Assembly (NCBI GenBank): GCA_003482555.1
Contig: DMYQ01000340.1
Location: 12,345-23,077 of the forward strand
Source of the DNA: Janthinobacterium sp.
GTDB lineage: Bacteria; Pseudomonadota; Gammaproteobacteria; Burkholderiales; Burkholderiaceae_D
Direction of reading: 5' to 3'
DNA: 10,733 nucleotides
In this document: piece after piece, positions 1 to 5,144 of the stretch
Layout of the letters: every line of letters starts with the position of its first letter
Position numbering within the stretch: the stretch's first letter is position 1
Position numbers and translations under genes: made by a program
The notes under the pieces: model-generated
Database searches by the model: none
What the model saw: the letters and a program-made list of their open reading frames with translations, nothing else
What the model was told of the DNA's origin: nothing

Positions 1-161
1 CCCGTCGTCGTGTCGAAGCGGCTGATCTGCGTCGAGTAACCGAAGTGGCTGTATTCAAAACGGGGGAAGGTGTGCGTACCGTCGATAACATAGGTTTCCG
101 GCGCGGCCAGGGCGGCCATCGACATGCCGGCGGTGGCGATAAAGGCGAGCAGTTTTTTCAT
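1..161 (-). CDS. YceI-like periplasmic protein, N-terminal part (runs off the window)
   Basis: Only the first 53 codons are present; the gene continues beyond base 1. The reading begins MKKLLAFIATAGMSMAALAA, a typical Sec signal peptide (two lysines, a hydrophobic stretch, Ala-rich end), with probable cleavage before PETYVIDG. The mature start, YVIDGTHTFPRFEYSHFGYS, matches the opening of the YceI family, which are periplasmic lipocalin-like beta-barrels that bind polyisoprenoid or other amphiphilic molecules. The ATG is preceded by GGAG (168-171 on this strand) at a good distance, which fixes the start. A promoter fits upstream at 239-267. The precise ligand is unknown, and the missing C-terminal part prevents a subfamily assignment. 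Confidence 0.85.
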   Translation of the reverse strand, partial: MKKLLAFIATAGMSMAALAAPETYVIDGTHTFPRFEYSHFGYSTQISRFDTTT

Positions 162-238
162 GTGTGACTCCAAAGTGTGATTGATACGTTCCCGCCGCGC
201 CCATTGAAGTTGCGGTGAGGATTTTTTTGAATGCGCGG

Positions 239-267
239 ATTATGCACTTTGGAAAAGTAGATGTAAA
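239..267 (-). promoter_or_regulatory. Sigma-70-type promoter for the YceI-like gene
   Basis: On the minus strand a -35 box TTTACA (267-262) and a -10 box CATAAT (244-239) are separated by exactly 17 nt. Both match the consensus at five of six positions. Transcription would start near 232, giving a leader of about 70 nt before the YceI ATG at 161. The stretch is markedly AT-richer than its surroundings. Confidence 0.6.
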
Positions 268-330
268 ACGGAAAATTTACCGGTTTAGCATCGAAAAAAT
301 CGATAATAGACTAAGGGTTCCCCTGTTCCG

Positions 331-531
331 GTTTTCCACCGGTCGCCCGGACTGTGGACCCACTCGCGCGCCAATAGCCATCGCAACACGCAGCCGTAGC
401 ACTGGACCGCGCTGGCGCGGCTGCTGGAAGCGGGCCGCTTCGACGCCATCTTTCCGGCCGGCGCGCTGGGCGCGTACGACGTCTACCAGGGCGAGGTCGA
501 GGCGGCCCTGCTGCACGGCGTGCAAGTGCCG
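331..531 (+). pseudogene. Remnant of an NtaA/SnaA/DszA-family flavin monooxygenase
   Basis: Translating from 331 gives VFHRSPGLWTHSRANSHR (starting at 331) followed by NTQP, a TAG stop at 397-399, then HWTALARLLEAGRFDAIFPA (400-459) and GALGAYDVYQGEVEAALLHG (460-519) ending VQVP at 531. This is the N-terminal region of bacterial-luciferase-like (LLM class) FMN-dependent monooxygenases of the nitrilotriacetate/alkanesulfonate/dibenzothiophene-sulfone group, whose members read roughly S-x-GLW-x-HP...YWT-LA-LLERG-FD-LF-AD-LG-YDVY-G...QVPVNDP. The fragment covers only about 65 of roughly 440 residues. It has an in-frame stop, lacks a start with a ribosome site, and homology ceases abruptly at 531, about 50 nt before the pdxJ stop. 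It is therefore a deletion relic, not a gene. Homology is judged by eye. Confidence 0.68.
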
Positions 532-579
532 CCAGCCCGCGGAGCGCGCCGGGCGCCAGGTTCGCATCGGCCTGGATGG

Positions 580-1308
580 CTAGCGGCCGGCGACTATTTC
601 AGCGTAGCGGCGCAGCACCTTGTCGATGCCGTGTTCGATGCATTCCAGCACCAGGGCGTGGCCGATCGACACTTCCAGGATGCCGGGGATGTCGAGGAAA
701 TGGGACAAGTTCTCCAGGTTCAGGTCGTGGCCGGCGTTCACGCCCAGGCCCAGGGCGCCCGCGCGCGCGGCGGCCAGGCGAAATACCTCGCGCGTGGCGG
801 CGCCTTGGGCGCCGTTGAAATGCTCGGCGTAGGGTTCGGTGTACAGTTCGACGCGGGCGGCGCCGACCTCGCGCGCCGCCTCCAGGTGCGGATAGTCGGC
901 GTCGACAAACAGGCTGCAGCGGATGCCCAGCTCGTTCAGCTCGGCGATCACGGGGCGCAGCAGCGGCGCCTGCCCTTTGACGTCCCAGCCGTGATCCGAG
1001 GTCAGTTGGCCGGGGGTATCCGGCACCAGCGTGCACTGGGCCGGGCGCACGCTTTTCACCACGTCCAGAAATGCCGGCGACGGGTAGCCTTCGACATTCA
1101 GTTCGCAGCCGCGCTCGCGGCACAGGCCGGCCAGTTCGACCACGTCGGCGTAGCGCGCGTGGCGCTGATCTTCGCGCGGATGCAGGGTGATGCCGTGCGC
1201 GCCCAGGTCCAGGCAGCGGGCGGCGAAGGCGCGCACGTCGGGGAAGTTGCGGCCGCGCGAATTGCGCAGCAGGGCGATTTTATTGATGTTGACGGACAGT
1301 TGGGTCAT
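580..1308 (-). CDS. pdxJ: Pyridoxine 5'-phosphate synthase PdxJ (Xanthomonas/Bacteroidetes-like type)
   Basis: PdxJ condenses 1-deoxy-D-xylulose 5-phosphate with 3-amino-2-oxopropyl phosphate to pyridoxine 5'-phosphate, the last ring-forming step of DXP-dependent vitamin B6 synthesis in the cytoplasm. The 242-residue product has the usual length. Counterparts of the E. coli catalytic and binding residues are visible: H43, R45 and H50 (ITLHPRED...RH), E73 (LNVEG), H194 (NAGH), R18 and N7. The E. coli Asp11-His12 pair, which contacts substrate, reads Asn9-Lys10 here (VNINKIALLRNSRG). Together with LTSDHGWD this resembles PdxJ of xanthomonads and Bacteroidetes rather than the enterobacterial type. 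The ATG at 1308 was chosen because the family starts MxxLSVN; the frame stays open upstream to 1479 but that part looks non-coding. No strong Shine-Dalgarno is seen. It is not next to recO or acpS, the common proteobacterial setting. Confidence 0.93.
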   Translation of the reverse strand: MTQLSVNINKIALLRNSRGRNFPDVRAFAARCLDLGAHGITLHPREDQRHARYADVVELAGLCRERGCELNVEGYPSPAFLDVVKSVRPAQCTLVPDTPGQLTSDHGWDVKGQAPLLRPVIAELNELGIRCSLFVDADYPHLEAAREVGAARVELYTEPYAEHFNGAQGAATREVFRLAAARAGALGLGVNAGHDLNLENLSHFLDIPGILEVSIGHALVLECIEHGIDKVLRRYAEIVAGR

Positions 1309-1339
1309 GGCTTCATGTTTCAGGGCTGGGATGACACAG

Positions 1340-1345
1340 TATAAT
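1340..1345 (+). promoter_or_regulatory. Candidate -10 box for the metallo-beta-lactamase gene
   Basis: A perfect TATAAT lies in the divergent pdxJ/beta-lactamase intergenic region. A -35 box at the right spacing is poor (GTTTCA, 1317-1322), so the promoter would be weak or activator-dependent. If used, the lactamase mRNA would start near 1352 and carry a leader of about 105 nt that includes the hairpin at 1395-1412. The overlapping minus-strand TATACT (1343-1338) could equally serve pdxJ. Confidence 0.4.
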
Positions 1346-1394
1346 CGGACACGGGCGGCGCCGGGTCGGCCGATCGCCCCATCGATACAATTAG

Positions 1395-1412
1395 ATATTG
1401 CTTCGGCAATAT
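1395..1412 (+). other. UUCG-capped perfect hairpin in the beta-lactamase leader
   Basis: ATATTGC (1395-1401) and GCAATAT (1406-1412) are perfect complements around a TTCG loop. In RNA this is a C(UUCG)G tetraloop, an exceptionally stable cap. It lies 45 nt before the lactamase ATG. There is only a short T run (TTT) after it, so it is a poor terminator. As DNA it is an 18-bp dyad that a dimeric repressor could also bind. Confidence 0.5.
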
Positions 1413-1457
1413 TTCCGTGGCAGCATACGCACCTGCCATTCCACCACACGAGCCGCC

Positions 1458-2330
1458 ATGCGCCACTTGCTTGCCCCACTCTCGCTTAGTCTGCTGCTGG
1501 CCGTCACGGCGGCGCGCGCCCAGCCCGTCTGCGAACCGTGCGAGCAGTGGAACGCCACGCAAAAGCCGTTTCAAGTATTCGGCAATACCTATTATGTCGG
1601 CGTCAAGGGCCTCTCTTCGGTGCTCATCACTTCGCCCGAAGGCCATGTGCTGATCGACGGCGGCTTGCCGCAGTCGGCGCCGAAGATCGCCGCCAGCGTG
1701 CGCGCGCTCGGCTTCAAGGTGGAAGACATCAAGCTCATTCTCACGTCGCACGCGCACTTCGACCATGCCGGCGGCATCGCCGCGCTGCAAGAGATGAGTG
1801 GCGCGCTGGCCGTGGCCAGTCCGCTGGCCGCGCTGGCGATGGCGAACGGCGAGGTCGGCCCGAACGACCCGCAGTATGGCGCGGCGACGGCGTATCCGCC
1901 CGTCAGCGACATGCGCGTGGCGCACAACGGCGAGGTGATCGCGGCCGGGCCGTTGGCGATCACGGCCCATTTCACGCCGGGTCATACGCCGGGCGGCGTC
2001 AGCTGGAGCTGGAAGTCTTGCGAAGGGGCGCGCTGCCTGAACATCGTTTACGCCGACAGCCTCAATCCCACTTCGCGCGACGGTTTCAAGTTCACGGCCA
2101 GCGCCGACTATCCGAACGCGCTCGCCGATTTCGAGACCAGCTTCGCCACCCTGGCCGCTCTGCCCTGCGATATCGTGCTGTCGGCGCATCCCGAATTTTC
2201 CGATATGTGGGGCAAGCTGGCGAAGCCGCGCGAAGCCGGCAAGAATCCCTTGCTCGACGCGGAGGGCTGCCGCAAATACGTGAGCAGCGCGCGCGAAAGC
2301 CTGCGCAAGCGGATCGCCGCGGAACAGTAA
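1458..2330 (+). CDS. bla: Subclass B3 metallo-beta-lactamase
   Basis: A periplasmic di-zinc hydrolase that opens the beta-lactam ring, typically including carbapenems. The 290-residue precursor starts with a signal peptide (MRHLLAPLSLSLLLAVTAARA, cleavage near Q22). The B3 zinc ligands are all present: H98, H100 and H176 for site 1 (TSHAHFDH, PGHTPGG) and D102, H103 and H244 for site 2 (LSAHPEF). Other B3 marks are SSVLITSPEGHVLIDGG, ADSLNP, and C237/C271, matching the conserved disulfide. It most resembles L1/THIN-B-like enzymes; THIN-B comes from Janthinobacterium lividum. The frame is open upstream, but only the ATG at 1458 leads directly into the signal peptide. No clear Shine-Dalgarno precedes it. 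No transposon or integron feature adjoins it and composition resembles its neighbours, so it looks like a resident chromosomal gene. Substrate range cannot be read from sequence. Confidence 0.93.
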   Translation: MRHLLAPLSLSLLLAVTAARAQPVCEPCEQWNATQKPFQVFGNTYYVGVKGLSSVLITSPEGHVLIDGGLPQSAPKIAASVRALGFKVEDIKLILTSHAHFDHAGGIAALQEMSGALAVASPLAALAMANGEVGPNDPQYGAATAYPPVSDMRVAHNGEVIAAGPLAITAHFTPGHTPGGVSWSWKSCEGARCLNIVYADSLNPTSRDGFKFTASADYPNALADFETSFATLAALPCDIVLSAHPEFSDMWGKLAKPREAGKNPLLDAEGCRKYVSSARESLRKRIAAEQ

Positions 2331-2350
2331 TGGAACAGTAATGGAACAGT
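2321..2350 (+). repeat. 11-bp tandem repeat across the beta-lactamase stop codon
   Basis: The unit GGAACAGTAAT occurs at 2321-2331 and 2332-2342 and again, truncated to 8 bases, at 2343-2350. The first copy encodes the last Glu-Gln and the TAA stop of the lactamase, so the extra copies lie just outside the coding sequence. It looks like a replication-slippage duplication. Confidence 0.9.
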
Positions 2351-2352
2351 GA

Positions 2353-2373
2353 GCGCGCCGCTCGCGAGCGCGC
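2353..2373. other. GC-rich dyad between the convergent bla and serine acetyltransferase genes
   Basis: GCGCGC (2353-2358) can pair with GCGCGC (2368-2373), and a perfect 12-bp palindrome CGCTCGCGAGCG lies at 2359-2370. There is no T run on either side, so a Rho-independent terminator is not supported. It may simply reflect high-GC sequence, or act as a weak bidirectional pause between the two convergent genes. Confidence 0.25.
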
Positions 2374-2410
2374 GGGCGGCGGCGACCGGCGCCGGCCGCG
2401 GGCGGGCGCT

Positions 2411-3361
2411 TCAATCCTTGCGCGTCTGCGCCTGCGACACGTTGCTGCCCGGCGGCACGCTCTGGGTCAGCCAGACATTGCCGCCTATGGTGGAACCGGC
2501 GCCGATGGTGATGCGTCCCAGTATGGTGGCGCCGGCATAGATGACGACGTCGTCCTCGACGATGGGGTGGCGCGCGATGCCCTTGATCAGCGCGCCGTCG
2601 GCATCGGCAGGGAAGCGTTTCGCGCCCAGGGTCACGGCCTGGTACAGGCGCACGCGCCGGCCCAGGATCGCGGTCTCGCCGATCACCACGCCGGTACCGT
2701 GGTCGATGAAGAAGCTGGCGCCTATGCGCGCGCCCGGGTGGATGTCGATCCCCGTCAGCGTGTGGCCGATGTCGGCGATCAGGCGCGCCAGGAAGGGCGC
2801 GCCCAGGCCATGCAGGCTGTGCGCCAGACGGTGATAAAGGATGGCGATGGTGCCCGGATAGCACAGCATGATTTCAGCCACCGAGGTGGCGGCCGGATCG
2901 CCGGCGAAGGCGGCCTGCACGTCCGACACCAGCAGCGCGCGGATGGCCGGCAGGCCGGCGGCGAAGGCGCGCGTGATGGCGTCGGCCTGGCGCGCCGGGG
3001 CCCCGCCGTCGGCCCCGGGCTCGTCGGCCCCGGGCTCGTCGGCCTCCTCCGGCGCGGAGAACAGCAGGCCGCGGCGCACCTGTTCGGTGAGCCGGTTCAG
3101 GGCCGTGTTGAGGGTGTCGCCGACGAAGTAATCGATGCTTTCGTCGCTCAGGTTGGGACGCCCGTAATGGGTCGGGAACAGCGCCGCCGACAGGCCGTTG
3201 ACGATCTCCGTGAGCGCCGCGCGCGAGGGCAGTTCGCGCACCCGGCCGTGGTGGCGGATATTGTGCGTGGCTTCGCGCGACAGACGCAGCCCGTCGATGA
3301 CGGCGTCCAGGTTCCAGGGCGAGGATCTGGCGCGGGGCGCTCCGAAGTTTTCGATTTTCAT
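2411..3361 (-). CDS. Serine O-acetyltransferase, EpsC type
   Basis: Transfers acetyl from acetyl-CoA to L-serine to give O-acetylserine, the committed step of cysteine synthesis in the cytoplasm. The 316-residue protein has an alpha-helical N-terminal half (about 20-200) and a left-handed beta-helix of hexapeptide repeats (about 203-305). Catalytic counterparts are D206 and H208 (GIDIHPGA), D220-H221 (FIDHGTGVVIGET) and H265 (ARHP). A Glu/Asp/Pro/Gly-rich linker at 105-120 contains ADEPG twice. The C-terminus (SVPPGSNVSQAQTRKD) lacks the terminal isoleucine by which E. coli CysE docks into CysK, so a classical cysteine synthase complex is not predicted. The start ATG at 3361 has GGAAGG upstream. 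No cysK adjoins. Its leader holds a terminator and a large hairpin, described separately. cysE would be an acceptable alternative name. Confidence 0.9.
   Translation of the reverse strand: MKIENFGAPRARSSPWNLDAVIDGLRLSREATHNIRHHGRVRELPSRAALTEIVNGLSAALFPTHYGRPNLSDESIDYFVGDTLNTALNRLTEQVRRGLLFSAPEEADEPGADEPGADGGAPARQADAITRAFAAGLPAIRALLVSDVQAAFAGDPAATSVAEIMLCYPGTIAILYHRLAHSLHGLGAPFLARLIADIGHTLTGIDIHPGARIGASFFIDHGTGVVIGETAILGRRVRLYQAVTLGAKRFPADADGALIKGIARHPIVEDDVVIYAGATILGRITIGAGSTIGGNVWLTQSVPPGSNVSQAQTRKD
3011..3040 (-). repeat. 15-bp in-frame tandem repeat in the acetyltransferase linker
   Basis: On the plus strand GGCCCCGGGCTCGTC occurs twice in direct succession (3011-3025 and 3026-3040). On the coding strand this gives two ADEPG pentapeptides in the linker between the helical N-terminal half and the later part of the protein. 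Being a multiple of three, length changes keep the frame. Confidence 0.92.
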
Positions 3362-3376
3362 GCCTTCCCTTCCGAT

Positions 3377-3401
3377 AAAAAGCGCCGCCCGCGAGCGGCG
3401 C
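3377..3401 (-). terminator. Rho-independent terminator in the serine acetyltransferase leader
   Basis: Read on the minus strand, GCGCCGC (3401-3395) pairs with GCGGCGC (3388-3382) around a 6-nt loop and is followed at once by TTTTT (3381-3377). This is a canonical intrinsic terminator with an all-GC 7-bp stem. It ends only 15 nt before the ATG at 3361, and no minus-strand gene lies upstream before base 3578. It is therefore either an attenuator in the leader of this gene or the end of a short unannotated minus-strand RNA. Confidence 0.6.
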
Positions 3402-3448
3402 CAGGAGCCCCGAGCGTCAACGAGGGGGCCGCAAAAACCAAGAATTCA

Positions 3449-3491
3449 TTGCGCGGCAGGATATGCGCAAAGCGCATATCCTGCCGCGCAA
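3449..3491. repeat. Perfect 20-bp inverted repeat with 3-nt loop
   Basis: TTGCGCGGCAGGATATGCGC (3449-3468) is exactly complementary to 3472-3491, separated only by AAA. No mismatch occurs in 20 bp, and the pairing stops at both outer edges (A opposite A). It sits between the divergent serine acetyltransferase and MFS exporter genes, 88 nt from the exporter start and 88 nt from the acetyltransferase start. Neither flank has an immediate T run, so it is not a simple terminator. It may be a leader-RNA hairpin, a REP/MITE-like element or a cruciform-forming site. Confidence 0.93.
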
Positions 3492-3578
3492 ATCGGACAC
3501 ACCGGCACGTATCGGGCGACGCCAGCCGAAATCGCGGCGCTGACGTAAAATGCCGCTCTAACGTACAAACATGACAAC

Positions 3579-4766
3579 ATGAACCTCATCTTGACCCTGA
3601 TATTGGCGGGACTGACCATGGTCGGCCCGCTCGCCATCGACACTTACCTGCCCTCCTTCCCCGCCATCGGCCTCGCCTTCGACGCCAGCCCGATGCTGAT
3701 CCAGCAAACCCTGAGCGTGTTCCTGTTCACGTTCGCCTTCATGATGCTGTTCTACGGCACCCTGTCGGACTCCTTCGGACGGCGTCCGGTGATCCTGGTC
3801 TCGCTGGCCCTGTACGTGCTGGCCTCGGTCGGCGCCGCCGCCGCGCCCTCGCTGGGCTGGCTGCTCGCCTGCCGCGTGCTGCAAGGCCTGGCCGCCGGCG
3901 CCGGCTCGGTGATCGGGCGCGCCATCGTGCAAGACCGCTTTTCCGGGGCCGAGGCGCAAAAGATCCTGTCGCACGTGATGATGGTGTTCGGCCTGGCGCC
4001 GGCCATCGCGCCGGTGCTGGGCGGCTGGCTGCAAGTGACGCTGGGCTGGCGCGCGATCTTTTGCTTCCTGGCCGCCTTCGGCCTGCTGATGATGGTGGTG
4101 GTGCAGCGGGCGCTGCCGGAAAGTCTGCCGCGCGCCCAACGCCACCCCTTCCACCTGTTCGCCATCGCCCGCAACTATTGGCGCGTGCTGTGCCACCGCC
4201 AATTCCTGCTGCTGTCGGTGGCCGTCGGCGCCAGCTTCGGCGGCTTCGCCCTGTACATCGGTTCGGCGGCTTACTTCGTCATCAACATCCTGCACTTGCC
4301 GGAGACGGCCTTCGCCTGGCTCTTCATTCCTTTGATCAGCGGCATGGTGGTCGGTTCAGCCCTGTCGGCAAAATTCGCCCACCGCTACACGCAAAGGCAA
4401 TTGATCTGGAGCGGCTACGCCCTGATGGCGCTGGCGGCGGCCGCCAACGTCGTCTACAACGCCTGCTTCGCGGCGGCGGTGCCCTGGGCCGTGCTGCCGC
4501 TGTTCCTGTATTCGTTCGCGCTGTCGATCGCCATGCCGCCGCTCAGCCTGATGGGCTTGAACCATTTCCCCAACAATAGCGGGCTGGCCTCGTCGATGCA
4601 ATCGTTCATCCAGATGCTGCTGTTCGCGCTGGTGTCGGGCGTGGTCGCGCCGCTGCTCTTCGACAGCGCGCTCAAGCTGGCCTACGGCGTCCTGGGCGGG
4701 CTGGTATTGAGTTTGATGTGCTGGTTGGCGGCCCAGTCCAGCGACGCGGCGCAAGCGCCGGCCTGA
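3579..4766 (+). CDS. Bcr/CflA-family MFS drug exporter
   Basis: Proton-coupled inner-membrane exporter of the DHA1 (12-helix) major facilitator group that includes Bcr (bicyclomycin) and CflA/FloR (phenicols). The 395-residue length suits 12 membrane segments, which the regularly spaced hydrophobic stretches support. The signature of helix 1, AIDTYLPSFP (19-28), corresponds to the family's D-x-YLPA-P. MFS motif A between helices 2 and 3 reads GTLSDSFGRRP (60-70), and the helix-5 motif C region appears as GLAPAIAPVLGGWL. The ATG at 3579 lacks a strong Shine-Dalgarno; an out-of-frame ATG at 3571 ends with a TGA that overlaps the true start. It is divergent from the acetyltransferase gene. Some relatives export cysteine pathway metabolites (E. 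coli Bcr exports cysteine when overexpressed), so a link to the neighbouring gene is conceivable but unproven. Confidence 0.87.
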   Translation: MNLILTLILAGLTMVGPLAIDTYLPSFPAIGLAFDASPMLIQQTLSVFLFTFAFMMLFYGTLSDSFGRRPVILVSLALYVLASVGAAAAPSLGWLLACRVLQGLAAGAGSVIGRAIVQDRFSGAEAQKILSHVMMVFGLAPAIAPVLGGWLQVTLGWRAIFCFLAAFGLLMMVVVQRALPESLPRAQRHPFHLFAIARNYWRVLCHRQFLLLSVAVGASFGGFALYIGSAAYFVINILHLPETAFAWLFIPLISGMVVGSALSAKFAHRYTQRQLIWSGYALMALAAAANVVYNACFAAAVPWAVLPLFLYSFALSIAMPPLSLMGLNHFPNNSGLASSMQSFIQMLLFALVSGVVAPLLFDSALKLAYGVLGGLVLSLMCWLAAQSSDAAQAPA

Positions 4767-4807
4767 GCCACGCCGAACGCGGGCCGCGGGCCGCGGGCGG
4801 CGTCCGC

Positions 4808-5065
4808 TCACGGCCACGGCGTCGGATCGACGTCGATGTACTGGGCGCCGCCGGCGGATGGTTCGGCCTGCGGCGTCGACGGCTGCTCCCCGGACGGACG
4901 CGGCGTCCTGCCCAGCGCCAGAATCTCTTGCCGCGCCTGCACGAAATTCGCCGCCGACAAAGGGTGCGCGGAATCCGGCCAATGGGCCAGCGCCCACCGC
5001 TGCAACTCTTCGAAGCGCCCCCACAGCTCGTTTACAAATTGGCGTCGTTCAGCATCGCTATCCAT
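4808..5065 (-). CDS. Small uncharacterised acidic protein
   Basis: An 85-residue product that I cannot assign to a family. The N-terminal part (MDSDAERRQFVNELWGRFEE...LQRWALAHWPDS) looks amphipathic and helical with several tryptophans. A Pro/Ser/Gly-rich stretch follows (GRTPRPSGEQPSTPQAEPSA), then a short C-terminal tail QYIDVDPTPWP. No signal peptide or membrane segment is seen. A strong GGAGG lies just upstream; it is only 1 nt from the ATG at 5068 but 4 nt from the ATG at 5065, so the latter is preferred. The frame is open to 5125, but the extra residues resemble intergenic sequence. It is convergent with the exporter and 79 nt downstream of the tetR gene on the same strand. The well-placed ribosome site argues that it is real. 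Confidence 0.65.
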   Translation of the reverse strand: MDSDAERRQFVNELWGRFEELQRWALAHWPDSAHPLSAANFVQARQEILALGRTPRPSGEQPSTPQAEPSAGGAQYIDVDPTPWP

Positions 5066-5144
5066 CATGCCTCCAAAATCACCAACATAGCGTGGCGCAG
5101 CCAGCCGGTCGGTGCGCTGCCACACCCAGGAAACACGAGGCGGC

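Noticed and set aside
1305..1316. Three-codon mini-frame whose TGA overlaps the pdxJ ATG (a similar one at 3571-3582 before the MFS gene)
   Set aside because: Frames this short arise readily by chance, neither has a ribosome site, and two cases are too few to suggest a common device.
520..1344. A 274-codon open frame on the plus strand opposite pdxJ
   Set aside because: It is antisense to a clearly conserved enzyme and has the Gln/Arg/Ala/Gly-rich, low-complexity make-up typical of high-GC shadow frames.
1398..1457. In-frame N-terminal extension of the beta-lactamase
   Set aside because: It would place 20 extra residues before a normal signal peptide and would begin inside the leader hairpin; the ATG at 1458 is far more plausible.
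3469..3480. Twelve bases (AAAGCGCATATC) shared between the large inverted repeat and the NsrR-like site at 6368-6379
   Set aside because: A 12-base match is expected by chance in a window this long, and in the inverted repeat the ATGC and GCAT elements are in the wrong order and spacing for NsrR.
1458..4766. A mobile antibiotic-resistance island formed by the beta-lactamase and the MFS exporter
   Set aside because: No transposase, integrase, terminal repeats, attachment sites or composition shift flank the genes, and ordinary metabolic genes lie between and around them.
4783..4803. GGGCCGC-type 7-bp repeats between the exporter and the small protein as a terminator
   Set aside because: The stretch is GC-rich and partly repetitive but has no convincing stem followed by a T run on either strand.
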